Part shown: in pieces, positions 1-8,660 of the stretch
Layout: every line of letters starts with the position of its first letter
Position numbering within the stretch: the stretch's first letter is position 1
Assembly: GCF_036898825.1 (NCBI RefSeq)
Contig: NZ_JARUND010000001.1
Coordinates: 682,001 to 746,000 of the forward strand
Reading direction: 5' to 3'
DNA from: Streptomyces sp. B21-083
GTDB lineage: Bacteria; Actinomycetota; Actinomycetes; Streptomycetales; Streptomycetaceae
Length of the DNA: 64,000 bases
Made by a program: the position numbers and the translations under genes
The notes under the pieces: generated by a model
What the model saw: the letters and a program-made list of their open reading frames with translations, nothing else
Databases searched by the model: none
What the model was told of the DNA's origin: nothing

Positions 1-1469
1 TGAGCCCGCGCGAGTCGATCACCGCGGGTGTGGCGATCATCTTCCAGACGCTGAGCGTGGTCGACGCGCTCACCGTCGCCGAGAACATCTTCCTCGGCCA
101 GGAGTGGACCCGGTACGGCCGGATCGACCGCCGCGCCCAGGACGAGGTCGCCGCCGGGCTCCTGGAACGGGTGGCGGCGACCTGCTCACCGCGCGACCGG
201 GTCGGCGAACTCCCCATGGGGCAGCGCCAGTTGGTGGAGATCGCCAAGGCGCTCAGCCGCAGCGCGTCGGTCCTGGTCCTCGACGAGCCGACCGCCGCCC
301 TGTCCGCCGCCGAGAGCGACGCCCTCGCGGAGCGGGTCGAGGATCTGCGCGCCCAGGGACTGGCCATCGTCTACGTCACCCATCTGCTGGCGGAGGTCGA
401 ACGGCTCGCGGACGCGGTCACCGTCCTGCGCGACGGCCGGGTCACCCATCACGCGGTGGGCGCCGGACAGCGCCGACGGGAACTGGTCGCCGCCATCGCC
501 GGAAGGCCGCCCGGCCCGCCTGCCGAGCGTCGGCCGCTCGGCACCGATTCCCCCGGTCCCGATCACCGTTCCACCACAGACACCACACCCCGCGCCACCA
601 ACTCCCCCGCCTCTCCAGTGGCGCGGGGTGTGGGCTCCCCCGACGGAGTCCTGGAACTGGAGGGCCTGTGCGGCCCCGGCTTCGGACCCGTCACCCTCAC
701 CGTGGGCAGCGGTGAACGCGTCGGCCTGTACGGGCTCATCGGTTCCGGTCGTACGCGCGTCCTGGAGACGCTGTACGGCAGGCGCCGCGCGTCCGGCGGC
801 ACCGTGCGGGTCGGTGACCGTACCGTCAGGGCCCTCCGGCCCGGCGACGCGCTGGCCGCCGGCATCGCCCTCGTACCGGCGGACCGGCGCAGACAGGGAC
901 TGTTCCCGGCGCTGAGCGCCCGGGACAACGCGCTGCTTCCGGCGGTGCGCCCCCTTGCCCGGTACGGCGTACGGGCACTCGGCGCCGAGCGGCGGGTGTT
1001 CGACGCGCTGGCCGGGGCGGTGGGCCTGCGCCCGGTGCGGCCCCGGCTGCCCGCGGCCTCGTTCTCCGGCGGCAACCAGCAGAAACTGGTCCTCGGCCGG
1101 TGGATCAACGATTCCCGGGACGTCCGCGTGCTGCTCCTCGACGAGCCGACCCAGGGCGTCGACGTAGGGGCCCGGCAGGAGATCTACCAGGTCGTGCGCT
1201 CACTCGCCGCCGACCGGGGCACAGCCGTGCTGTTCGCGTCCAGTGACCCGGAGGAGATCGTCGCGCTCGCCGACCGCTGCCTCGTCGTCGCCGGCGGCCG
1301 GGTCGTGGGTGAACTGTCCGGAACCGAACTCACCGAGGAGGCCCTGCTGTCGGCCGTGCACGACGCCTCCGCCGGCCTCGTCGATTTCACCGACCACTCG
1401 GGCAGCCCGGACAGCCCGGACGCCACTCCCGCGCACCAGCGGTCCGCCCCCGCCGAAGGAGCAGTATGA
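1..1469 (+). CDS. Sugar ABC transporter ATP-binding protein, RbsA/MglA type (5' partial)
   Basis: Energises a ribose/galactose-class ABC importer in the cytoplasm. The reading frame is open from the first base, and the residues before the GTG at 30 already look like ATPase sequence, so the start and first Walker A lie upstream. Two fused ATPase domains are visible. The first has its Q-loop near nt 45, signature LPMGQRQLVE near 210 and Walker B VLVLDEPTAA near 270. The second has Walker A GLIGSGRT near 735, signature SFSGGNQQK near 1060 and Walker B VLLLDEPTQG near 1130. A Pro/Ser/Thr-rich linker joins them. The stop overlaps the next start as ATGA. Family assignment is sure; substrate is not shown, though the downstream amidohydrolase hints at a modified sugar or nucleoside-like compound. 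Confidence 0.93.
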   Translation, partial: SPRESITAGVAIIFQTLSVVDALTVAENIFLGQEWTRYGRIDRRAQDEVAAGLLERVAATCSPRDRVGELPMGQRQLVEIAKALSRSASVLVLDEPTAALSAAESDALAERVEDLRAQGLAIVYVTHLLAEVERLADAVTVLRDGRVTHHAVGAGQRRRELVAAIAGRPPGPPAERRPLGTDSPGPDHRSTTDTTPRATNSPASPVARGVGSPDGVLELEGLCGPGFGPVTLTVGSGERVGLYGLIGSGRTRVLETLYGRRRASGGTVRVGDRTVRALRPGDALAAGIALVPADRRRQGLFPALSARDNALLPAVRPLARYGVRALGAERRVFDALAGAVGLRPVRPRLPAASFSGGNQQKLVLGRWINDSRDVRVLLLDEPTQGVDVGARQEIYQVVRSLAADRGTAVLFASSDPEEIVALADRCLVVAGGRVVGELSGTELTEEALLSAVHDASAGLVDFTDHSGSPDSPDATPAHQRSAPAEGAV

Positions 1470-2446
1470 CCACCGCCGACTCCGTCCTCGTGCGCCCGCG
1501 CGCCCTCGCCGTAGGCGGTCTCGGCACCGTGCGACGGCATCCACTGATCCTGGTGCTGGCCGTGATGGTGCTGGTGTTCCAGGTGTCCACGGGGAGTTTC
1601 CTCGACCCGGCCAATCTGCGCGGGATCGCCACCGACGCGGCGACCCTCGCCATCGTCGCCGTGCCGCTCGCGCTGCTGGTGATCAGCGGGTATCTCGATC
1701 TGTCCGTCGGTTCGACGCTCGCCCTCGGCGGACTGGTCGCCGGCCGGCTGGCCGGTCAGGGGCAGTCACCGGTCGTCGCCGTGCTGGGCGGCCTGGCCGC
1801 CGGGGCCGCGGTCGGTGCCGTGAACGGCGTGCTGTGCTGCTACTTCGGGCTGTCGGCGTTCATCGTGACGCTGGGCATGCTGACCGCCGTACGCGGGCTC
1901 GCGCAGCAGCTCTTCCCGTTGCCGCTCAGCGGGTTCGGCGCCGGGTTCGCGTGGCTCGGCGGGTCGCGGATCGCCGGGATCGCGGCGCCGGTCGTCATCG
2001 CGGCGGTCGTACTGGTCGCGGGCGCCCTGTTCCTGGCGCTCACGCCGGCCGGGCGGCACGTCTTCGCGATCGGCGTCAACCGGGAGGCCGCGTATCTGTC
2101 CGGCATCAGCATCCGGCGTACGCCTTTCGCGCTCTTCGTCGTCACCGGGGTGGCCGCCGCGCTCGCCGGGGCCATCAAGGCGTCCGTGCTGGACAGCGCG
2201 GTCGGCGGGACCTCGGGAGCCGGGTTCGAGCTGACCGTGCTGACCGCCGTACTGCTGGGCGGGGTCGCGCTGAGCGGTGGTTCGGGGTCGGTCCTCGGCG
2301 TGCTGCTGGGCGTGCTGTTCCTCGGCAGCCTGCAGAACGGCCTGACACTGCTCGACGTGCCCACCTTCTGGCAGCAGATGGCGCAGGGGACCGCTCTGGT
2401 GGCGGGCGCCGCGCTCGCCCACTTCGCGCCCCGGGCGGCCCGGTGA
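1466..2446 (+). CDS. Sugar ABC transporter permease, RbsC type
   Basis: Membrane permease of 326 residues that pairs with the upstream double-domain ATPase. About eight to ten hydrophobic segments fill the protein, and the early motif SGYLDLSVGS followed by a small-residue helix is typical of the RbsC/BPD_transp_2 family. Length is normal for the family. Translation is coupled to the ATPase gene by an ATGA overlap and leads by a GTGA overlap into a tiny ORF. The cognate binding protein must be outside the window, probably upstream. Confidence 0.93.
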   Translation: MTTADSVLVRPRALAVGGLGTVRRHPLILVLAVMVLVFQVSTGSFLDPANLRGIATDAATLAIVAVPLALLVISGYLDLSVGSTLALGGLVAGRLAGQGQSPVVAVLGGLAAGAAVGAVNGVLCCYFGLSAFIVTLGMLTAVRGLAQQLFPLPLSGFGAGFAWLGGSRIAGIAAPVVIAAVVLVAGALFLALTPAGRHVFAIGVNREAAYLSGISIRRTPFALFVVTGVAAALAGAIKASVLDSAVGGTSGAGFELTVLTAVLLGGVALSGGSGSVLGVLLGVLFLGSLQNGLTLLDVPTFWQQMAQGTALVAGAALAHFAPRAAR

Positions 2447-2571
2447 ACCCTCCTACCGACCTGTCGGCTGTGAACGCGGTCAACACCATTGGGGCCGCGA
2501 ACTCCATCAACACTGTGAACGCCACGAACACTGCGACCCCTGTGAACTCCGTGAAAGAGGTTTCCGCGTGA
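2443..2571 (+). CDS. Tiny Asn/Val/Thr-rich ORF coupled on both sides
   Basis: Forty-two codons starting with the GTG inside the permease stop (GTGA) and ending in a TGA that overlaps the GTG start of the amidohydrolase. The peptide is built of irregular VN, NT and NS steps (for example AVNAVNTIGAAN) and has no recognisable domain, signal or membrane segment. The DNA is less GC-rich than its neighbours and repeats variants of GTGAAC and AACACT. It may be a real peptide, a translational bridge keeping ribosomes moving to the next gene, or simply repetitive spacer that happens to be open. The double overlap is what makes it worth listing. Confidence 0.4.
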   Translation: MNPPTDLSAVNAVNTIGAANSINTVNATNTATPVNSVKEVSA

Positions 2572-4268
2572 GCGACAGCGCTCCCACCCTGATCCTGACC
2601 GGTGGTCAGGTCCTCACCGTCGACGGCGACTTCACCGTGGCGGAAGGCGTCGCCGTGCGCGGCCGGGACATCGTCGCCGTCGGGACCGACGCCGAGGTGC
2701 GCCCGCTCGCCGGCCCGGACACCCGCGTCGTCGAACTGGACGGACGTACGGTCCTGCCCGGCATCAACGACTCGCATCTGCACGGGGCCGCCTACGGTAT
2801 GACGAAGCCGCCCTTCGCCATCGACGTCGGCCATCCGACCGTCGGATCGATCGCCGACATCGCCGGGGTCGTGCGGCGGGCGGTGCGGGAGGCGCCGCCC
2901 GGTGCGTGGGTGGTCGGGCTGGGCTGGGACCCCGGATATCTGGCGGAGTGCCTCGCCGACCCACGGCGGTTCCCACACCGCGAGGATCTGGACTCGGTCG
3001 CGCCGGACCACCCGGTCTGTCTGACCGACTTCTCCTCCCACATGGCGTGGCTCAACACCGCGGCGCTGCGTGCGTGCGGGATCGACGCGGACAGTACGGC
3101 GCCGGGCGGCGGTGTCATCGACCTCGGCGCGGACGGGCAGCCCACCGGCATCCTGCGCGAGGCCGCCCAGGGACTCGTGCAGGCCGGCCTCCCCTCCCCC
3201 ACCGTCGCCGAGCGCCGCCGGGCCATCCAGGGGGTCGTCCGGGAGCTGCACTCGCGCGGGATCACCAGCTACACCGAGCCGGGTCTCGGGCCGGGCGGTG
3301 CCGGGACCTTCTTCGGCGGACTGAGCACCGACAACTGGACGGCGTACGCGGAACTGGCCGCGGAAGGTGAGCTGGACGCCCGGATCAGCGTGCTGCTCCT
3401 GCCCGCGCCGATGGGCGGCTCCGCCGACGACGTACGCAAGGGCCTCGCCGAACTGCGCCGGCCGGAGTCGGCCGACCCCCGGCTCCTCAACGCCATCGGC
3501 GTCAAGATCTTCGCCGACGGGGTGCCGCCGAACCGTACGGCCTGGATGAACGACCCGTATCCCGAGGGCGGTCACGGCGCGCTGTGCGTGCACGGATCGA
3601 CACCAGCGCTGCAGGTGGACGAGTTGCGCGAGATGATCCGGGTCGCGCACGAGGCCGGATTCCAGCTCGGCGTACACGTCACGGGCGACCGGGCGATCGA
3701 CACCGTCGTCGACGCGTTCCTCGACGCCGAGACCGCCGCACCCCGCGCCGACGCCCGGCACTACGTCATCCACGGCGACTTCATCGGCCCCGACAGCCTG
3801 GCGAAACTGGCGGCGCACGGATACGGGGTCAACATGAACCCCGCCATCAAGTGGACCATCTCCGACCTGATGGACGAGGTCGTGGGACCCGCCCGGTCGG
3901 CGTACCAGTGGCCGGTGCGGTCGGCGATCGAGGCCGGGGTGCGGGTGTGCGCGAGTTCCGACGCGCCGATCACCAGGCCGGACTGGCGTCAGGGGGTGGC
4001 CGCGATGCTGCTGCGCGAGTCGAAGGCCAGCGGCCGGCCCAGCGGCCCCGAGCAGTGCGTGACGCTCGCCGAGGCTCTCCGCGCCTACACGGCCACCCCG
4101 GCTTGGCAGGACTTCGCGGACGACTGGAAGGGCACCATCGAGCCGGGCTCGGTCGCGGACCTGTGCGTCCTGGACCGCCCCCTGCTCGGTCTTGACCCGC
4201 ACGACATCACCGGGGTCGAGGTGGACCTCACGGTGTTCGACGGACGGGTGGTCTTCGAGCGGGGCTGA
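2568..4268 (+). CDS. Amidohydrolase family 3 (YtcJ-like)
   Basis: Predicted cytoplasmic metal-dependent hydrolase of 566 residues. The N-terminal beta-sandwich is followed by the metal motif SHLHG (His70, His72). Later come a metal-site lysine/histidine region, HVTGDRAID near residue 372 and the catalytic Asp in CASSDAPITRPDW near 465, all typical of the YtcJ/N-substituted formamide deformylase group. The GTG start overlaps the preceding tiny ORF and is preceded by GAAAGAGG. It probably acts on the compound imported by the upstream transporter, which is inference from the operon. Substrates in this family vary widely, so no reaction is named. Confidence 0.9.
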   Translation: MSDSAPTLILTGGQVLTVDGDFTVAEGVAVRGRDIVAVGTDAEVRPLAGPDTRVVELDGRTVLPGINDSHLHGAAYGMTKPPFAIDVGHPTVGSIADIAGVVRRAVREAPPGAWVVGLGWDPGYLAECLADPRRFPHREDLDSVAPDHPVCLTDFSSHMAWLNTAALRACGIDADSTAPGGGVIDLGADGQPTGILREAAQGLVQAGLPSPTVAERRRAIQGVVRELHSRGITSYTEPGLGPGGAGTFFGGLSTDNWTAYAELAAEGELDARISVLLLPAPMGGSADDVRKGLAELRRPESADPRLLNAIGVKIFADGVPPNRTAWMNDPYPEGGHGALCVHGSTPALQVDELREMIRVAHEAGFQLGVHVTGDRAIDTVVDAFLDAETAAPRADARHYVIHGDFIGPDSLAKLAAHGYGVNMNPAIKWTISDLMDEVVGPARSAYQWPVRSAIEAGVRVCASSDAPITRPDWRQGVAAMLLRESKASGRPSGPEQCVTLAEALRAYTATPAWQDFADDWKGTIEPGSVADLCVLDRPLLGLDPHDITGVEVDLTVFDGRVVFERG

Positions 4269-4320
4269 CCCCTCCGCCGGGCGGCTGATGATTCGGCAAC
4301 CGACCGATGGGGGGGGGAGG

Positions 4321-4357
4321 GCACTCAGTTCCCCATAAGGAGCGCACTGAGTGCCAT
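4321..4357 (+). promoter_or_regulatory. Putative TetR operators upstream of the TetR gene
   Basis: GCACTCAGT (4321-4329) and ACTGAGTGC (4346-4354) form a perfect 9-bp inverted repeat. Each half is also the core of a smaller palindrome of form CACTNAGTG. The word CACTGAGTGCCAT (4345-4357) occurs again at 5136-5148 in front of the next gene. Site and position 30 to 65 nt before the start suggest autoregulation by the adjacent TetR protein. Confidence 0.6.
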
Positions 4358-4387
4358 CAGCCTCGATCGGATGCTAGTTTCCCGACC

Positions 4388-5110
4388 ATGACCAAACCGC
4401 CCATGCGGGACGCCCTGGTCGCGGCGGCCTTCCAGCTGTTTCTGGAGCGGGGCTACGAGCAGACCACCGTGGACGACATCGTGGCGCTGGCCGGCGTCGG
4501 GCGGCGGTCGTTCTTCCGCTACTTCCCGTCCAAGGAGGACGTGGTCTTCCCCGACCACGAGCGGTGCCTGGCCGACATGACGGCCTACCTGGCCGACAGC
4601 CCCGGGGACGCGGAACCGGTCGGGCGGGTGTGCGCCGCCGCCCGCATGGTGCTGCTCATGTACGCCGAGAACCCGGCCTTCTCCGTCCAGCGCTACCGGC
4701 TCACCAAGAAGGTCCCCGGGCTGCGCGCCTCCGAACTGTCGGTGGTCTGGCGGTACGAGCGCGCCCTGGCCGCGTATCTGCGTGAGCGTTTCGCCGGCCG
4801 GCCCGACGGGACGCTCCAGGCCGACGTGATCGCGGCGGCCGTCGTCGCGGCCCACAACAACGCGCTGCGCTCCTGGCTGCGCTCGGACGGACACGGCGAC
4901 GCGACCACGGCCGTCGACCACGCCCTGGACTATGTGAAGTCTGCGTTCGGCGCCCCGCCCGCGCCCCCCGAACAGGACGAGCCCCGCCCCGGGCCCGGCT
5001 CCGGCTCCGGCTCCGAGGACGTGGTGGTCGTCGTCTCGCGGCGCGGGGCGCCGATGTGGCGGGTCGTTCAGGAGATCGAGTCCTTGCTGGAAACCCCACG
5101 CGAAAATTGA
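4388..5110 (+). CDS. TetR family transcriptional regulator
   Basis: DNA-binding repressor-type protein of 240 residues. The N-terminal helix-turn-helix reads TTVDDIVALAGVGRRSFF and is followed by the usual RYFPSKEDVV. The C-terminal ligand domain is unassigned and ends in a Pro/Gly/Ser-rich tail. The ATG at 4388 is chosen because translation from upstream codons would run through the operator palindrome and lacks HTH-family sequence. Shared operator words before this gene and before the zinc-ribbon gene at 5219 suggest that it controls both. Confidence 0.9.
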   Translation: MTKPPMRDALVAAAFQLFLERGYEQTTVDDIVALAGVGRRSFFRYFPSKEDVVFPDHERCLADMTAYLADSPGDAEPVGRVCAAARMVLLMYAENPAFSVQRYRLTKKVPGLRASELSVVWRYERALAAYLRERFAGRPDGTLQADVIAAAVVAAHNNALRSWLRSDGHGDATTAVDHALDYVKSAFGAPPAPPEQDEPRPGPGSGSGSEDVVVVVSRRGAPMWRVVQEIESLLETPREN

Positions 5111-5135
5111 GGGTACGCAGTGCCTTTACGCATGA

Positions 5136-5148
5136 CACTGAGTGCCAT
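5136..5148 (+). promoter_or_regulatory. Second copy of the TetR operator word
   Basis: CACTGAGTGCCAT here is identical to 4345-4357. A related half-site GCAGTGCC lies about 20 nt upstream. The site is about 70 nt before the GTG of the zinc-ribbon/OB-fold gene, a normal repressor position. Confidence 0.55.
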
Positions 5149-5218
5149 ACCCTGAAGCCGTGCACGGTGGCACGGCGAACCGCGCACTTCGGATTCAGGC
5201 CGAGCGCAGGGAGACACC

Positions 5219-5629
5219 GTGTACCACTCACCAGGCGCCACGCGTCCGATGGGCGCAGGCTCCGCCACCGGCCTGCTCGACGCCCCGGCCGACACGAACA
5301 CCCTGGTCTTCCAGCGCTGCGGCTGGTGCGCCACCGCGATGTACCACCGGCTGCTGTGCCCGGTCTGCGCGGGCAGCGACCTGCGCATGGAGCGCAGCGA
5401 GGGCACGGGCACGGTCCGGCACGCCACGGTGGTCAACCGGAACACCCCGGCCGCACGCAATGTGTCACTGGTCGAGATGACCGAGGGCTTCGTCGTACGC
5501 GGCCGGGTGATGGGCCCCGCCATCGGCATCCACGGCGGGGACCGGGTCCGGCTGGCCATGGCGAAGGACCCGGTGCGCGGCGAACCGGTGTTCCAGCTGC
5601 TGGACGAGCCGTACCGGGCCTGGATCTGA
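5219..5629 (+). CDS. Zn-ribbon/OB-fold protein (DUF35 family)
   Basis: Small 136-residue protein. A rubredoxin-like zinc ribbon (Cys34, Cys37, Cys47, Cys50: CGWC and CPVC) is followed by an OB-fold with the family pattern GTVRHATVVNR and GFVVRGRVMG. DUF35 proteins usually partner thiolase- or lipid-transfer-type enzymes of acyl-CoA or polyketide metabolism, but no such partner is adjacent here. The GTG start has AGGGAG a few bases upstream. It lies behind an operator shared with the TetR gene, so it is probably part of that regulon. The 182 bases after it carry no recognisable feature beyond the next ribosome binding site. Confidence 0.85.
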   Translation: MYHSPGATRPMGAGSATGLLDAPADTNTLVFQRCGWCATAMYHRLLCPVCAGSDLRMERSEGTGTVRHATVVNRNTPAARNVSLVEMTEGFVVRGRVMGPAIGIHGGDRVRLAMAKDPVRGEPVFQLLDEPYRAWI

Positions 5630-5811
5630 CGCTTCGTCACCAACCGTTGCGCTGAAGGCATCTACCCGTCCCGCATCGCCAACGCCCGCAGTACGCACCT
5701 CCATTGTCTCTCCTTCACAGGCAACCCACAGGTCCCTGAGCCCGTCCTTCGAGGCGAGAGGGGCCGTCGGAGATCCGGGGGCTCCTGACCAAGGGCCAGG
5801 AGGAGAGAGCA

Positions 5812-8601
5812 TTGCTACGTGCCGGGCGAATATGGGTCACCGCTGCGGCGGTAATCGCCGTGGTGGGAGGATCGCCAGGATGGGCGCAGGCGCAGCAGCC
5901 GACCAGCTCCGAGGTGACGGCCCGACAGCTGCCCTCTGACTGGACGTTCACCGGTGACGGTGCGGAACGGCAGCTCGTCTGGCGCTCCGGCAGACCATTG
6001 CCGATGGGTGACGCGCGCGTCGAGTTCTACGCGGGCGAGCGGCTGCTCGGCCGGCCGACGGCGGGGCAGGACGGCCGGACGTTCCGGCTTCCGCTGGAAG
6101 AGGCTCAGAAGCTCAGCGGCCTCAAGGGGACCAAGGCCGTCGAGGACCTGCAAGTACACGCCGGTGGGCGCCGGTTGGACGTGGCGGGACTCGCGGCGGT
6201 CCCGGACGGGCGCCGCGCCGCTGTCGCGCCGCCCGCCGCGGCGCCGGCCAATCCCGTGGACCCCGGCAAGCCGGGCTCGTACCGTACGGTCTCGGGCGAG
6301 TACACGCTCGACTCGGTGAAACTGCCCGGGATGCCCGTGCCGGTGGAGATGAAGGCCGTGGTGGTCGCCCCGACCGGGGCCACCGGCCGCAGGCCTCTCG
6401 CCCTGTTCCTGCACGGACGTCACTCCACCTGTTACAAGCCCGGCAGCACCGATGTCGACGGCGCGTGGCCCTGCCCGGCCGGGGAGAAGCAGATACCGAG
6501 CTACCGGGGATATCTTCGCGACCAGAAACTCCTGGCGTCCCAGGGCTATGTGACGGTGTCGATCTCCGCGAACGGCATCAACGCCCAGGACTCGGACCTT
6601 GAGGACGCCGGAGCCCAGGCCCGCTCCTCGCTCGTCCGGCAGCACCTCGCCCGCTGGGCGGGCTGGACCACGAACCGGCCCTCGGCACCGACGATCGTAC
6701 GGACCGCCCCGGCCGCCGACCTCTCACGAGTGCTGCTGGTCGGCCACTCGCGGGGCGGCGAGGGCGTCAATCGCGCCGCCATGGACAGCCTGTACCGGCC
6801 GCCGGCCGACCAGGACGGGGCCCCCGGCCCGGTGCGCTGGAACATCCGGGGCACCGTCCTCATCGGTCCGACGATCTTCGGTCAGAACCCGGTCGCCGAT
6901 GTGCCGTCGATGACGATCCTGCCCGGCTGCGACGGCGATGTGTCGGATCTCCAGGGCGAGTTGGCCTTGGACGGCACCCGCGGGATCAGCCGCGGCGCCG
7001 CCCTGCACAGCGCGGTCTACGTGATCGGCGCCAACCACAACTACTTCAACACCGAGTGGACGCCGGGGCAGGCGCAGGCACCGGCGGACGACGACTTCTA
7101 CTCGGACCCGAACGACCGGGACCCGGTGTGCGACGTGGGCACCAGGACCCGGCTGACCCCCGACCAGCAGCACAAGGCGGGCGCCTCCTACGTCGCGGCG
7201 GCGGCCCGGCTGTTCGTCGCCGGCGACGACCGGGTCCGTCCGCTGCTCGACGGCTCCGGCCTGCGGGCGCCGTCCGCCGATCCGGCGCGCGTCCTCACGC
7301 ACGCGGTGGGCGGAAACCGCTCGGCCGGCATCCTGCCGGACGGCGCGGTGACCGTGCAGGGCGGCGGCGGACGACTGTGCTCGGCGGTGGACGACCGTCC
7401 TTCGGTCAGGTGTCTGGCCCCGGACGCCGGCCAGTCCCCGCACTTCGCGAGCTGGGCGACGGAGCGGGAGGTCGGCCGCCGGGCGGTCGCCGTCAAGTGG
7501 TCACAGCCGGGTACCGCGGTACGGGTGACACCCGGGCGTCCGGTGTCCCTCGGCGACGCCAAGGCCCTCGCCCTGCGCGTCGTCGTGCCCCCGAACACCA
7601 CCGGGACGCAACTGGACGTGTCCGTCACCGACACCGCGGGCAAGCGCGCCACGCTCGGCCGGGTCCGCGTGGACGGACTGCCCGGCAGCAACCGGACGGC
7701 TTCGTACTGGGCGCGGGAGGTCCGCGTACCGCTGTCCGCCGCCGCTCGCGCCGGGGTCGATCTACGCAAGGTGAGGAGCGTGGAGCTGACTCCGCGCAGC
7801 CGTGCGGGACAGGCCTGGCTGATCGACACGTGGGGCTGGCGCCCCGGCACACCCGCGGTGCGCCCGGCCGCGCTGCCGCGCGTCGACCTCGGACAGCTGA
7901 CCGTCAAGGAGGGCGACTCCGGCACCCGGACCTACCGGGTTCCGGTCCGGATCACCGGGCAGGGAGGCGGCACGGTCCGCCTCTACGCCCAGAACCCCGG
8001 GACGGACACGATGACGAGCCGGCTGGTCACGGTGCGCCCCGGCGAGCAGAGCATCGACGTGCCGGTGACGGTGAAGGGCGACACCCTGTACGACTACGAC
8101 GTCCAGCGCAGCGTGTTCGTGAAGGCGGTGCGCGGTGCGGTCATCGGCTCGTACAGCGGTGGGGTGATCGTCGAGAACGACGATCCCGCGCCCACGGTCA
8201 CCATCACCCCGGTCGCGGACCGGGTCACCGAGGGCCGGCCGCTGACCTGGCGCGCGACACTGTCGGCGCCTTCCCGCGCCGATATGTACGCCTACCTCAA
8301 GGTGGTGCCGGTCACCGGCGGCGCGGAACTGTCCACCAAGGACGTCGACCCTGCATGGCTGATGGACGCCACCGGTGAATCACCGCTGCCGGAACGGCCG
8401 TTGTCCACGATCGACGGACTCTACCTTTACGCGGCAGTCCAGCCGGGTCAGTTGACCGCCGACGTGAACCTGCCGACGGTCGCGGACACGGTGGCCGAGC
8501 CGGAGGAGTCGGTGCGGCTGCGGCTGGCCGACTACGACGAGGAGACGGGAGAGCCGATCCCCGGGCCCGAGTTCACGGGCACCGTGCTCGACGCCTCGTA
8601 G
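5812..8601 (+). CDS. Secreted alpha/beta-hydrolase-like protein with C-terminal beta domain
   Basis: Extracellular protein of 929 residues. The TTG start is supported by AGGAGGAGAG just upstream and gives a Sec signal peptide ending near WAQAQ (residue 28). The central hydrolase part has LFLHGRHSTCYK, the nucleophile elbow VGHSRGGEG (Ser about 312), an acidic loop CDGDVSD and the histidine motif NHNYFN near 407. A segment around 690-790 (VKEGDSGTRTYRVPV) resembles Calx-beta or other calcium-binding beta domains. Similar GHSRGGEG proteins are widespread in Streptomyces; the substrate is unknown. It is a lone gene closed by a strong hairpin. Confidence 0.8.
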   Translation: MLRAGRIWVTAAAVIAVVGGSPGWAQAQQPTSSEVTARQLPSDWTFTGDGAERQLVWRSGRPLPMGDARVEFYAGERLLGRPTAGQDGRTFRLPLEEAQKLSGLKGTKAVEDLQVHAGGRRLDVAGLAAVPDGRRAAVAPPAAAPANPVDPGKPGSYRTVSGEYTLDSVKLPGMPVPVEMKAVVVAPTGATGRRPLALFLHGRHSTCYKPGSTDVDGAWPCPAGEKQIPSYRGYLRDQKLLASQGYVTVSISANGINAQDSDLEDAGAQARSSLVRQHLARWAGWTTNRPSAPTIVRTAPAADLSRVLLVGHSRGGEGVNRAAMDSLYRPPADQDGAPGPVRWNIRGTVLIGPTIFGQNPVADVPSMTILPGCDGDVSDLQGELALDGTRGISRGAALHSAVYVIGANHNYFNTEWTPGQAQAPADDDFYSDPNDRDPVCDVGTRTRLTPDQQHKAGASYVAAAARLFVAGDDRVRPLLDGSGLRAPSADPARVLTHAVGGNRSAGILPDGAVTVQGGGGRLCSAVDDRPSVRCLAPDAGQSPHFASWATEREVGRRAVAVKWSQPGTAVRVTPGRPVSLGDAKALALRVVVPPNTTGTQLDVSVTDTAGKRATLGRVRVDGLPGSNRTASYWAREVRVPLSAAARAGVDLRKVRSVELTPRSRAGQAWLIDTWGWRPGTPAVRPAALPRVDLGQLTVKEGDSGTRTYRVPVRITGQGGGTVRLYAQNPGTDTMTSRLVTVRPGEQSIDVPVTVKGDTLYDYDVQRSVFVKAVRGAVIGSYSGGVIVENDDPAPTVTITPVADRVTEGRPLTWRATLSAPSRADMYAYLKVVPVTGGAELSTKDVDPAWLMDATGESPLPERPLSTIDGLYLYAAVQPGQLTADVNLPTVADTVAEPEESVRLRLADYDEETGEPIPGPEFTGTVLDAS

Positions 8602-8616
8602 AGGTGCGTCAGTGAG

Positions 8617-8660
8617 TGAGGGTGGGACCGCTGCCCCTGCGGGGTGCGGTCCCACCCTCA
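8617..8660. terminator. Bidirectional terminator hairpin
   Basis: A perfect 15-bp stem (8617-8631 with 8646-8660), with further CCCC/GGGG pairing inside the loop. It lies between the convergent genes ending at 8601 and 8658 and overlaps the stop codon of the latter. Confidence 0.85.

Noticed and set aside
2175..4202. 675-codon open frame on the minus strand across the amidohydrolase
   Set aside because: Antisense shadow of high-GC coding DNA; its protein is Arg/Gly/Asp-rich and without domains, while the plus strand encodes a clear amidohydrolase.
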